The notes under the pieces were generated by a model. That model was not told the DNA's origin and ran no database searches. It saw only the letters and a program-made list of their open reading frames with translations. Both the position numbers and the translations under genes were made by a program. 64,000 nt of DNA from Gnetum montanum (lineage: Eukaryota > Streptophyta > Gnetopsida > Gnetales > Gnetaceae): NCBI GenBank assembly GCA_015680685.1, contig MNCI01036264.1, positions 26,552-90,551 of the forward strand. Direction: 5' to 3'. This document shows positions 36,655 to 49,200 of the stretch, piece after piece. Each line of letters opens with the position of its first letter. Within the stretch, counting starts at the first letter, position 1.

Positions 36655-39600
36655 ATGGAATCTTTCCAAATCAACCTAGTAACACTACCAATCGCTGAAA
36701 CTTCGAACCTTGTGATTGCTATGGAATCCATAACCATTATTGAACACATAAATCCTCAAGGCCCTACACACCAGTCGCTTAGGCTACAAGGCAAGGGCCC
36801 TACTTATGTGACTCTTACACCTGAACAACATAACTTCATTTGTGTCAAAATCCAAGCCAACTTACCTATTGACCGTATAGAGAGGGAAGCAAAGAGAGAA
36901 TATGAATTTATCCACAAAGGAGGATGTGAGTTCATCCCTTTAGCATTTGACATAATCCCGCTATCTGAAAATCATCATAAACTCATATCACAGCTTCTTA
37001 TGGCTAAAAGTCAAGCCTTACAGCTACTGCCAATAGAGCCTCAAGATGAGGAAGATGATTTTGCAGCCTAATCTGAACATGGAGATTCCTACCATACCAT
37101 CAGTCCCCATGCCTACACAAACCCATTATTCCACCCTTTCTTGGAAGAAACTGTGCTTCCTCCTTCATTCACAAACACTCGAGTACCAGTTTGCTGACAA
37201 GAGGTACCTACTTTCCTTCCTATCTTCTCAGTACTCAATAATATTCACTCTAATGCATCTACTTCCATCATTCCTCCAAAAGTACAGTCCTAACAACTCC
37301 CTCCCCAAACCAATGTAGAGTCAATCTTTTGACCTCAAGTAATTGGAATGCCATCGATCATACCAGCTTCCACATCCACCCATTACATACTTCAGGTGCA
37401 GATCCATGGAGCACCATTGATTACTCCAACCCAACACGTTTAGGGTGTTACCTCACAACTTATGGTTGGGCAGTGGGTTCCACCAGTAGTCTCAATTCCA
37501 AATACCATCCCACCACAACAAACGTTATTCTAACAACCTCTCTTTCCACAAATAATGCAACAATTAAATCATTATCATCCACAATCTGCTCAATCCACTG
37601 GTTTTCCTACCGTCCAAGAATGGGAAAACATAAAAAATGATGCACTCTTTGGTAGAGGAATTAAAACGCCTTAAAAATGTGAACAATGAGGAAGTCAAAG
37701 TACTAGATTTCTATCAAGATGACCTAATTGACCCCTCAGTTCCACCCTTAACCTTGCCAAAGGGAGTCTCATTACCTCAGTTGACCAAGTACAATGGAGA
37801 GGGAGACCCAAATGCCCACCTAGTGACATTCTGAACCGAAAGTCTTTTGCTTCAGGAATGGCCCCATGTAATTCTGCATGTGTTTTCTATGTCCTTAATA
37901 GGAAGAGCCTTAGACTGGTACTGAGCCTTACCCCGTAGCTCTATATCTTCTCTGGAGGATTTGTTGCACTAGTTTGTCACCCGTTTCAAATACAATCTAA
38001 AACCTGAAGCCACGTTAGATAACTTGATTCAAATTAAGCAAGTGCCTTTAGAGCCAGCACAAAAATTTATCCAAAGATGGATCACCGCCCTAAATGAACT
38101 TCATGAACCTATTCCTGAAACATATCTACTTACCATTCTTAAGGCAGCTGCAAATGACTTCATTAAATCGAAGCTTTATTATCTAAAACCTCGTACTTTG
38201 AGTTAGGCATTTGTACAAATTAAAGACATAGAAGAGGCTGCACAAAAAAGTAATAACCCAGCCTACTCACCCTTTAGGAGCCAACACATGAGGAAAGATA
38301 AATCTGGAACAACGGTAGTAGCAGTGGCTAAAACAACCTGACTTAGTCATCCAGGATAAAAAGGAAAACAACCCGTTGTCCCAAACAACTACAAAAGAAC
38401 CACACCCACTCCTACACCTGAAAATTCTTTAAATAGAAACAAAAACACAGGTCATGTCCATACCTTCAAAAGAAAAGACCCCACTTAATACACACCATTG
38501 CCCATGAAGCCTTCACAACTACTTAATCAACTTCTAAAGGCGAGGCTAATTCAACACAAACAAATGTCTCCTGCGGCCTCTCAAAGACACGATCGATTTT
38601 GCGAATTGGCCAAAAATCCAGCCTTAGCAACAGCCAACAAACCTCCTATTCCAAAAGGCTTTAGGTTAGATAGGTTTTGTGAATATCACCAATGGTGAGG
38701 TCATGGGAATGATTACTACTTTACGTTGAAACAGGACATACAACGTATGATTGATAGGGGCAAAGTAGTGTTCGACGAGGCAAAACCCGTAAGACCCCAA
38801 AACCAATCCATGGGGGTTTACAAGGATCCTCTCAATACCAATGATGCACCATATGTGATTAATACTATCCATGTGGAAGACAGACAAGACGTTCGTCGAA
38901 AACCTTTTGTGATTCGTGGGCCTTCAGAAAACACACCCACCCCAACATATCCTCAAATCCCTTTCACCATGTGCACATCCCGCACACCATCAAAACCATT
39001 CGTCATTCGTGTACCTTCTTCTGTTGTGGCCACAACCACACCACCTAAAAACCGACCCATTCCCTTTGTAATCCAGGTGCCAAAATGCCCTAATACATAA
39101 CCCACCTCCTTTCCCCCATGACATTTGTGAGAATGTCTTGCCGATAGACTAACAAGAGAATGTTTGGAAAGGGAAAACCATCAATACAAATTGGGACCAC
39201 CAAAACCAACATCGCTAAATGCTGTTCCTATGGGTCTGCCCACTAATGGGCCTAGTACGAGTCATCAAAATGAGGATAATGTCACGAGTCATGTTCCAAA
39301 CCCAGCATCTTCAGTAAAAACCCCTCCATGGGAAATATGAATGCTAGGTCAAATGGACCAAATCTCTACAGACAAGGGTGCCTCAAATGGTAAAGACCTA
39401 GCAAATGCGTTGATGTAAGTCACACAAGCTTTAAAACAAAAAAAATGCTTCTTTAAGCCTATATGATCTAGTAATGACTTTGCTAGTACATCGAGAAGCT
39501 CTCGTACGTATGTTAACTTCAGTCCATGTTAGTGAGGATCTTCCTGCAGGTGGACCATCCATTCATGCAGTATTATCCGCACAACCTTAGGAATCGAAGA

Positions 39601-40352
39601 CTACATCCCTAGAATTTCACGCTAAGGACATTAAGCTAGATGAGAAAATGGGAGAAGTTACTGCCACCCCTATGTTCATAACGATACAGGTTAATCATTT
39701 CAAGATACATATGGTGCATGTCGATGACAACACAACAACCAATGTAATACCTTTTTCCATCATCAAAAAACTAGGACTTACTGAACAAATATAGCTCACG
39801 ACAACCTCTTTCCTAAAATCCTTTAGTGGTTCCTATGTTGGAGTAAGAGGTATGGCTACCTTGGATTTCATAGCCAGGGATCAATTCCCCACATTAGCTG
39901 AATTCATAGTAGTCGATGAAATGCTAGGATTTAATCTGATCCTAGGACGTCCCTGGCTAGCTCAAGTGAAAGTTGTATCTTCCCCAATCAATCAGGAGAT
40001 CCACCTACCTTATGAGGATGGTGAGATCATCATATATGGAGATGTAATAGTACCACCTACTTCCTCAAACCCTGGAGTGAATTAGGAATCAAAAATTGAA
40101 TTTGCTGAGTCTAAGCAAGGCACCATGAGCATACTTCAAAACATAACTCCAACATTAACTTCCAATCCTATCAAAACTGAAGAAACACTAGACAATATGA
40201 ACATAAGCACCATTCCTACCGATGTCTCTTAGTTGGAATTACCCTTTGATATCACCGATGAAGGAGAAGGTGAATATAAAATCTTACCCGCATGCTCAAC
40301 CCCATATGCTAAATTACAAAGGGTCAAAAAGCAACTCAATAAACAGAATTAA
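36655..40352 (+). pseudogene. gag: ORF1 of B1: Gag and aspartic protease
   Basis: Starts MESFQINLVTLPIA. The Gag core (about 37640-38210) has DFYQDDLIDPSVPPL, LPQLTKYNGEGDPNAHL, ALDWY, FKYNLKPEATLD and KFIQRW, the standard retrotransposon Gag domain. A zinc finger RFCEYHQW*GHGNDYY follows (about 38676), with its last cysteine replaced by tyrosine. Three [KI]PFVI(R/Q)xP motifs come next, then the protease with LILGRPWLAQ at about 39940. Its active site reads HVDDNTTTNV where B3 has HIDDGASTNV, so the essential glycine is gone. At least two frameshifts plus many stops. The final residues KKQLNKQN before the stop match the end of B3 ORF1. Confidence 0.8.
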
Positions 40353-40367
40353 AACAACGAAATGTTC

Positions 40368-40440
40368 GAAATGACGTTAAACTATGAAATGTTAGATATG
40401 ACGTTAAACTACGAAATGTCTGAAATGACGTTAAACTAGC
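40368..40440 (+). repeat. TTAAACT repeats after ORF1 of B1
   Basis: Three copies of about 27 bp (CGAAATGTCTGAAATGACG then TTAAACT). Same place as the 30-bp array at 50521 in B3. Confidence 0.65.
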
Positions 40441-40965
40441 CATGGTCAGAAATGGCCAATTCCGTTTAAAACTTTCTAAAAACGTTACTACCTTTGGCCC
40501 ACCATGACATAAAATTGGTAATCTTTTCTTTAACAACAAATGCAACAGTCCATCAAGGCTTTAAACTAATGTACCAAGCCTGAAATAGCTTTAAACTAGA
40601 GCCAACAAGTTACAGAATTCACGAACTCCCGTCATTTTACATTGAATTTTCATTTACAAGTTACAAGTTACGATTTAGATTCATGAACGGTCGTTGCCTT
40701 CTTTTTCAAATATTTACCTTATATTTTGCTTTACACTTTAGAAATTTTTGTTACATTTAGTTGCACACATATACTCGAGAAAACAAAGAAAAATAATAAA
40801 AAACATAAAAAATAACAAAAATAGTTACATAGAACATCAAGATAACGAAGGAATGCAACCATTTTATACCATAATTAAAGTTAGGCCATTACATCTGTCT
40901 TTATACATTCCATCAAACATCAAAAAAAAAAACATCAAATGGCTTAAGCTTGACTAATGCAAAGC

Positions 40966-41342
40966 TCATAAATGGGGTTGATCCCCATGATCCTCTTCCT
41001 CAGTCACTCCTCCACTAGGGCTAGCCCCATCATTAATATGTCCCTACAAATCGAAAAACAAAAAATAAAACCAAACAGGTAAGGGTAATAAAGTAAATCA
41101 TAAACACAAAAATAGGAAAATAGTAATACTAACAATGAATAATGATAAAATCATACAAAAATGAATGCCACAATAAAATACTCACAAGTGAGGAAGGTCC
41201 CAAGTTTTCCTCCAAATGCCACAGAATCTCCTTCTTGGGCATATTTTCTCAATCCTCCTCCAAGCCAAGATCAATGCCAGCAAGTGCTTTGCCTTTCTCC
41301 ACTAGGGTCCAAGTAGGGTGCTCAAGGGAAAATACACCTATC
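40966..41342 (-). pseudogene. Antisense gene of B1, last two exons
   Basis: Minus-strand homologue of the 3' end of the antisense gene in B3. Exon 41186-41342 (cut by B2) reads FSLEHPTWTLVEKGKALAGI, then a stop, then EILWHLEENLG; B3 has FPLKHPTWSVVDKGKALANV and EILCQLEFGLG. Donor GTGAGT and acceptor TTTGTAG bound a 142-bp intron (41044-41185). The last exon 40966-41043 reads GHINDGASPSGGVTEEEDHG and ends at TGA. The intron is phase 0. Function unknown. Confidence 0.75.
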
Positions 41343-42947
41343 TGAAAACACCACAAAATTTTGGCCTAGCACTTTCAAACAAGATTCAAGCTAAGTCATG
41401 TGGCTACCCAAGCATGAGTACAACATGACCAAACTTGGAGGCCTTAGAAACAGCCCTCGATGGTTCATGATTCAATAGGAAAGGTCCCCCCAAGGCCCAC
41501 AGGTGGCTGCATCAACTTTCGGCATTCAGAATCAAAAGTTTCGGGCTCAAAATGCTTGGTTTTGACTAAGTACACTTTGGTTACACTCTCTTACGTTGCA
41601 TATCATAAGGATCAGCGTCACCAACTTTTGGAGACTCGAAAATGAGTCAAAATAGGCCAAAATCAAGCACAAGGACCCCCCTCCATGGCCTTCACCAAGG
41701 TCCCCAGTAGCTCCCAGCCTCCAGAATATCAAAGTTGGGCCTCAAATGTGCCATTTTGACTTGGTGACGCTCGGGTTACTTTTTCAGATGCTGCATAGCG
41801 TAATGCCCAATGCCATCAACCAAAACTGGGCCAAAACGACATCCAAATTAGCCAAAATTTGGCACACATAACCCTCATGACCCATGGCATGTAGATCCAC
41901 TCTGAAAATGGGTCTCATAGGTCAAAAATGGGTTCAAAATGCACTATTTTTAGGTCATACGCTGTTAGTCATGTTGGCATGCTTCTAGCAGTGTAAACAC
42001 TTTCATATGCTGGACGTTGGACGCTGGACGCTAGACGCTGACACCAGGACACACTGCAGGCACACCAGAGCTAGATCCATGCATGCTAGAGGCCTTGGTA
42101 GCATAAAATAGCATAGAACTGCAGATCTAGAGGCCAGGCAACCAGATCCATGCTTGAACATTAACATTTGCTGCATTTTTGACATTTTTTTTCAGCGTAT
42201 CAAGCTCTTACGCTATGGATTACACATGTCAGCGTAAGTTATCTTGGTCATGCTGCACACTGTACATTGTAACATTTCATGCATCCGGTCAATGCACACA
42301 CCTATCACCCAATCTGAAGTTTTCTCACCCTGCAGCCACTGATCTTCTCCCAAATTTGAATCTCGTGCCTAAAATCCTATAAATCTCCTATTTTTCCACT
42401 AGACCAAGGTTCGAAAAATTTGAATCTCACAAACTTAGGAAATCTAGGCATTAATCTCATACATTGGGCATCACATAGACTTGGACGGTGTACACCTACA
42501 ATCCAAAACCTGCAACTTTCCAGCATCCGTTCTAATCCATCGGGGCTAAACGTCCGTCTTACGACCAATCTGTAACTGCGTTCTGACCGGTGCACACTCT
42601 AATTATTTATCAATACAAATAATTTACATTATTTTCTAGATTCTTACAATTTACATTATTGTTCATGTTCATATTTTTCCTATTTTCATTGTTTATCATT
42701 TAAATAGTTTACATTCGCTTTCATTCGTTTACGTTTAGTTTTGCATTTGTTTACATATAACCCAACGCATTGCAATTGCGTACGTTCAAGGAAGTCCTTG
42801 TTTGATCTATGTGTGGATCATTCAAGGCACTCTGCCTCCATTGATTTCCAGCTTGCCCTTAGGCGAAGGCAGGGTCTTAATGTTTCATTCGTAGACCTCT
42901 TGGCGTTCGTTCATTCCAGCCTCTCGCTGACGATTTCGGACGGTACA
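41343..42947 (+). repeat. 5' LTR of B2
   Basis: 1,605 bp, TGAAAACACC to GGTACA. The GTCATACGCTGTTAGTCATG region and other TACGCT words are present but fewer than in B3. The primer-binding site follows at 42954 (TGATGCTAGAAGGAGGG). Confidence 0.8.
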
Positions 42948-43054
42948 GTAAAATGATGCTAGAAGGAGGGTCATTTCTCTGTTAGATCGGCCTCTTAGCA
43001 TCTTAGATCTAGTGTTCACACGCTGGACACTTAGACAAATTTTTAATATTTATA

Positions 43055-43410
43055 CGCTACCGTTGGTCACACTGACGTTGGTCATGCTGACGTTGGTCAT
43101 GCTGACGTAGGTCACGCTAACATTGGCCAAGCTGACGTTGGTCACACTAACATAGGTCAAGCTGACATTGGTCACACTAACATAGGTCAAGCTGACATTG
43201 GTGAAGCTGACTTTGATCACGCTGTCATTGGTCACGTTGTCGTTGGTCACGCTACCATTGGTCACGTTGTTGTTGGTCATGTAGACGTTGGTGAAGCTGC
43301 CGTTGGTCAAGCTGACGTTGGCCACGCTACCGTTGATCAAGCTGATGTTAGTCACGTTGTCGTTGGTCAAGTTGACGTTGGTCATGCTGTCGTTGGTCAC
43401 GTAGCCATAT
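43055..43410 (+). repeat. Leader minisatellite of B2, 15-bp unit
   Basis: About 23 imperfect copies of GGTCACGCTGACGTT between primer-binding site and gag start. Because 15 is a multiple of three, a repetitive ORF appears on the minus strand (TNVSVTNVS-like); I regard it as a by-product. Confidence 0.85.
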
Positions 43411-43541
43411 TTTCTCTCTCTGACACTTAGCCATATTTTCTCTCTTCAACACGTAGCCATATTTTCTCATGCTGCACACTTAGCCCAAAACACACTTGGC
43501 ACTTGTTAGCCAGCCCGTACATTGCCTCGTCACACATCACC

Positions 43542-44010
43542 ATGGAGTCATCTCAGAACTCTAATGCAAGCACCTTGGTAATCCTTACACAGGAACAGTA
43601 CAACTTAATTTGTGTGAAGATTCACGCCAACCTTCCCCTTGACACCATAGAATAGGAGGCAAAACGAAACTTCAAGCACATATACATGGGAGGTCATGAA
43701 TTTTTCCCCTCTATATATGACATCATCCCTCTTTCTAAGCCTTACCATCGACTCATCTCCAAGCTCCTTATGGCAAGGAGCCAAAACTCACGGTGATCCA
43801 CTGAGGAGCCCCAAAACCAAGACGAGGAAGATGACTTCGTAGCACAATCTGAACATGAGGATTCGTATTACATCCTCACTCCCCATGCCTACGTGAACCC
43901 ATCATTCCACCCTCGCATGGAATAAACGGCCACTCACCAAGTGTCAACGAGCACACAAGCACCGGTATCTCGATAGAGATTACCCACGTCCACCTCCACC
44001 TAGTACATAC
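43542..44010 (+). pseudogene. gag: ORF1 of B2, N-terminal part
   Basis: Starts MESSQNSNASTLVI, then LTQEQYNLICVKIHANLPL, DIIPLSKPYHRLIS and EDDFVAQSEHEDSYY, colinear with the Gag start of B1 and B3. Five stops, no frameshift seen. The segment ends in the CATAC target site. Skipping B3 and one CATAC copy, the frame continues exactly at 62422. Confidence 0.8.
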
Positions 44011-45590
44011 TAAAACACCATAAAATTCTGAGCTAAGTACTTCTCAAACAAGAACCGAGCTAAGTCATGATGCTCCCCAGCANGTAAAATTCTGAGCTAA
44101 GTACTTCTCAAACAAGAACTGAGCTAAGTCATGATGCTCCCCAGCATGACTAAAGCTGGAGGGCCCCACAGACAATTTCAAGTAGAGTTAAGTTCAACAA
44201 GGAGTAGTTCCTTGGGACCCGTTGATAACCATGATGACATCTGCTATCAAACATGTCAACTTCAAAGCTCAAGATACTTAGTCCTCACTAAGTATGCATT
44301 CTCAGCATATATGCTTAGTGTACATGCCCAGCATACATTCACAGCATATACACCCAACGAATACGCTCAGTGTACACGCCTCACATGTATGCTTAGTATG
44401 TATGATTGACGTATACGCCCGGCATACAATCCCCAAAGATGGCATGGAAACAACACTTCAGAGTAAGATTTGGTACAAAGAATTAACTCACACGAATAGA
44501 ACCATCATCAGGCATTGACATCATGCATTCTAGAGTTCATACGCTGAGTATGTAGATCCTATACGCCCAACGTCTACACCTAGCAGATACAACGTGTACA
44601 CTCGGTGTAATACACCTAGCATGTACAAAGTGTATGACCCGTGTATAACACAACGTACACCAATCAAAACTCTCCAAAACCGTATCAGATCAAGGTCAAT
44701 CAAGCTGAACATCCACAAGCAGCATTCTCATGGTATCTGAATTTAAATCTAAAGGTTGAACGACTTCCTTTATTTTGATCAAGTCTGTACGCTGAGGTTA
44801 TATGTCTGGCGTATATATGCTGGCATATAGTAGTATACGTTGGCATACAGTGGTATACGCTGGCATGCAGCACATTGTACACTTGTAAAATTTCATTCTT
44901 TTGCACTCGGTCAACGTGCCACATGGCACCCAACCTGAAAATCCAACATTTCATAGCTAATCATCCCCTCTCAGACCCACATCTAACGTCTGAGCTTGTA
45001 TATAAACCCCAATTTTTCACTATACTAGGGAGGGGGGTTGTTGGCAATTTTGGGGCAAAAAACAGAGACAAAAGAGATGCTGAAAAATTAGAGAAAAATG
45101 CAGAAACCCTGTACGCTGGACCTTAACCTTACACATTGAGCATACAACCTTCACGCCATGCCTGTAGTTAAACCAGTATATAATCATCCCTGTGCATCCA
45201 CTGGGGCTCTTCGTCTGCCTTGTGTCAGATTCACAACTGCATTAGACCGGTGCATTGTAACTTTCAGTCTCACGATAATATTATCACATTTGTTTAGCTA
45301 AGATTTGTTACAGTTTTTCTTTGCTAATTATTGCATGCTTATTACTTGTTTTCCTATACGTTTACGCTCCGTTTTACATTAGTTACGCCGTTTACGTATA
45401 ACCCAGCGTACAGTATATTGGTGTATGTTCGGGGAAATCCTTGCCTGATCCACATGCGGACCACTCAAGGTACTCTGCCTTCGTTAATTCCAGCTTGCCC
45501 TCAAGCAAAGGCAGGGTCTTCTGTGCATGTCTGGAGATCTCCAGGTTTCTGTTTCATTCCAGCCGGAGATCTATGATTTCGAACAGTATA
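44011..45590 (+). repeat. 5' LTR of B3
   Basis: Starts TAAAACACC (ancestral TG now TA) and ends CAGTATA. An N at 44083 is followed by a near-exact repeat of the preceding ~62 bp, so the true length is about 1,517 bp. TATATAAA at 44999-45006 is the TATA candidate. U3 is crowded with words such as GCGTATACGCC and ACGCTGAG. Confidence 0.85.
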
Positions 45591-45595
45591 GAAAA

Positions 45596-45612
45596 TGACG
45601 CTAGAAGGATGG
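45596..45612 (+). promoter_or_regulatory. Primer-binding site of B3
   Basis: TGACGCTAGAAGGATGG, 5 bp after the LTR; a decayed form of TGGCGCTAGAAGGAGGG seen in B1. Confidence 0.6.
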
Positions 45613-45747
45613 CCCAAAAGTACTTAAAACTTACTGTGCTCTCATATCCAAATCTTCTCAGGCTCACACCATGTTGACACTAAACCCAGTTCTGAAATCC
45701 CCAAATCGACATCCTATTCTAGAAAATTCCCAGCGTCTGTGCTGCTG

Positions 45748-46075
45748 AGTATACGCTGTATGCTCTACGTTGTAGACTCTGTCTACACTGTTGAGTATAT
45801 GTTGTATGCTCTACGTTGTAAACTCTATCTACGCTACTGAGTTTATGTTGTATGCTCTACGCTATAGACTTTGTCTACGCTGTTGAGTATACGCTGTACG
45901 CTCTTCGATGTAGACTTTGTCTATGCTGCTGAGTTTACTTTGTAGACTCTGTCTACGCTGTTGAGTTTACGCTGTACTCTCTACACTGTAGACTCTGTTT
46001 ACATTGTTGAGTATACATTATACGCTCTACGCTGTGGACTCTGTCTATGCTGCTCAGTATATGCTATACGCTGTC
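45748..46075 (+). repeat. Leader minisatellite of B3, 46-bp unit
   Basis: About seven copies of a 46-bp unit containing GAGTATACGCTGTATGCTCT and AGACTCTGTCTACGCTG, between primer-binding site and ORF1. Confidence 0.8.
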
Positions 46076-46208
46076 ATTATACGATGGTCATTAAAGCCTA
46101 TACGCTGAGTTCTAGTCTATACGCTATACTCAATGAACGTAGGTTTACGCTGTACTAAGTATACCAGTTTCATATCCCTTCACTGTGTTGTATTCATAAC
46201 TGTTCATC

Positions 46209-49200
46209 ATGAACACTACGAACCCCAATGCTACAACCAAACCAGTCACAGACGTTGTTGGGACCATGATCGTTCAACAACCCGTAGTACAACCCACAGT
46301 GGAGCCTCGTCGGTCTCTCAAATTGCAAGGGAGGAACCCATCATTTAATATTATAACTCAAGAGTAATACAATTTCATATGTGTGAAAATGTAAGCCAGC
46401 CTAGCCGTGGATCAAATCGAAATGGAGGTTAAAAGAAAATACGAACTCTTTCATAGGGGAGGACATGAGTTCATTCCTTCCCCGTATGATATCATCCCTC
46501 TCCTAGAGCATTACTCTGAGCTCATCTCACAACTCCTCCTACAAAGGAGTCAGTCTTTAGATTAGCCTGTGGTAAATCCTCAATTGGAAGAGGATGACTT
46601 CGCAGCCCAATCCTAGCATGAAGATTCGTACCATACTCTTAGTCCACAAACCTATGCAAACCCATTGTTTCATCCAGCCACAGGGGAAATTACATCCCTT
46701 CAACCATTTAAATTCACCTAAGCACAAATACCTCAACAAGAATCATCCACACGTGTTCATATTCCTCCTATAACTGATCCACAACTCAACACACTTCCCC
46801 TTGCTATTCCCCCTGTTGCAACAGTACCCCCATTCTCGCAAATACAACCTCCTCAAAATAATATAGGAGAAACCTTCCCACCCCGAGTGATTGGGATGCC
46901 ACATGTGATACCAACTTCTACGTCCGCTCATTATATCCCTCGGATCTAAACCCAAGGAGCCCCTTTCACTGCTATAACAAAACTAGTTCAGAGTGCCCCT
47001 ATACAAAGCATGACTGGCCAATAGACGGCGATTGGTGCTCAACCGCATCAATTCCCTCACTATAACATACCACCTCACACAATTCTACCAGCTAACATCC
47101 CTCAAGGACAACCACAACAACAACAACCCCTTGCCTACAATGTGTTGCCCCTGGTACCACCCACCACAAATATTCTGCAAATGCAGCCTCCAACTACACA
47201 ACTTTCTTTCTTCCAGCCCACTGTCCAACAATCTAACCTGTATACTGTACAACATCCTCAACCTACTATCTCACCTAGTGCCCAAGACTGGGTTGACGCT
47301 AAAAAGCTAATGTAGGAGCTAACCGACGAGGTCAAATGCCTCAAGATAGCCGCTGATGGAGAGCTCAAGGTAGTGGACTTCTATCACGATGATCCTATCA
47401 GCTCTTCTTTTCCGCCTCTAACATTACCAAAGGGTGTATCTTTACCCACGCTGACTAAATACAACAAAGAGACAGACCCCAACACCCACCTCATAACGTT
47501 TAGACTAGAATGCATGCTACTTCAGGCATGACCACATGCCATTCTATGGGTGTTCCCCATGTCCCTTGCAGGAAAAGCACTTGATTGGTATCAGGCCTTG
47601 CCACGAAACTCAATATCTTCTCTGGAAGATTTGCTACACCAATTGATCACCAGGTTCAAGTATAACTTGAAGCCTGAAGCAACACTTGACAGCCTCATAC
47701 AGGTCAAGCAAGCACCCCTTAAACCTGTCCAAAAATTCATCCAACGATGGAGTGCTGCTCTCAATGAGCTCCACGAGCTGATCCCAGAGATGTATCTCCT
47801 TACCATCATAAAAGGGGCTGTCAACAATTTTGTCAAATCCAAACTATATTATCTCAATGCACGCACTCTAAGTTAAGCGTTTGTACAGATCAAGAACATA
47901 GAGGAGGCGGCCCAAAACAACCACAATCTTGCATATTCAGCCTTTAAGAATCAACATAGTAAGAAAGATAAAGAAAAGGTTAAAACAACTATAGTGGCAG
48001 TAGAAGAAACACAACAAGTGAATGTGGGACAACAAAGAAAACCACCTGTTGCCCCTGCTAATTATGCTAAACCCGCTCCTGTGACGGCACCTGAATCATC
48101 TGCATCACAAAACCCAACACCGGGTCGTACGAGAAACTTTGAGAGGAAGGACCCTTCTCAATACATGCCATTTCCCATGAAGCCATCACAACTATTTGAC
48201 CAACTCTTGAAAGCCAGACTGATGAAGCATAAACAGTTGTCCCTTGCAGCGATCCAAAGGCATGATCGGTTCTATCAACTAGTTCAAAACCCAAGCTTGG
48301 CAACACCAGACGAGCCCCCAGTACCAAAAGGCTTTAGAATGGACCGTTTTTGCGATTATCATCAACGTAATGGGCATGGCACTGATTATTGTTTCACCCT
48401 AAAACAAGATATCCAACAGATGATCGATGGAGGTCAAATCACTTTTGATGAAGCCAACCTAGTCCAACCACAAAACCAGGCCATGGGTGTATATAAAGAT
48501 CCTCTAAATACTAAAGAAGCGCTGTATGTAATTAACACCATCTACTTCGATAACGAACCAGAAACACCTAGGATTAACACCATCCACTCCGATCATGAGC
48601 AGCAAGCACCTAAGAAACCATTTTTAGTGCATATTCCTCCCACTATACAAACATCTATGCCTCAACCATCATACTCCACATAGAAACCTTATGTCATCCG
48701 AATTCCCCTCGTCATAGCAACTTCCATCACACCAACATGCGAAAAATCATACGTGGTATGTGTACCTCCCGCTACTACTACCGCAAACACACAAACACCT
48801 CTTATTCAGCCTGCCCCCTACGGTGTCCGAGTACCACCTACGGTCGCAACTACAAAGGTACAACCTCCAGCTAGGCCGACCCCATATGTTGTTAGGATAC
48901 CTGAATGTCCTGATGACCACCAATACTTCACTCTGCAAACACAGAATAAACTGATTCCCTATGTCATCAAGGTGCCTAGCCAGCCTAGCACTCAATTGCA
49001 TTCAACCACCCAACTGCAATCCTACCCTAATCCATACGTAGTATAGATTCCAAAGCAACCTGAGGTTCCGAAACCAATTGTACCCCCACGTCACACATGA
49101 GAATGCCTAGCAGACAAGCTTACATGCAAACGCTTGGAGAAGGAGCATCAACGACTAGCCTTAGGACCTCCCAAGCCTACCTTGCTAAATGCAATACCCA

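Larger units (their letters stand above)
34787..41342 (+). mobile_element. Tat-type Ty3/gypsy element B1, 5' part
   Basis: Inserted in the A4 gag, presumed target copy GGTAC at 34782-34786. Order: LTR, primer-binding site, leader with a minisatellite, gag-protease ORF1, short TTAAACT repeats, and the 3' end of the antisense gene. It stops at 41342, where B2 is inserted. The missing part with RT and integrase would lie right of the window. Confidence 0.85.
41343..44010 (+). mobile_element. Tat-type element B2, first segment
   Basis: LTR, primer-binding site, leader minisatellite and the N-terminal part of gag. Inserted in the antisense gene of B1 (presumed target copy CTATC, 41338-41342). Interrupted at 44010 by B3; it resumes at 62422. 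Confidence 0.85.

Noticed and set aside
43050-43400. Minus-strand ORF rich in TNVSVTN repeats
   Set aside because: It is the translation of a 15-bp minisatellite in a non-coding leader; any frame stays open because 15 is a multiple of 3.
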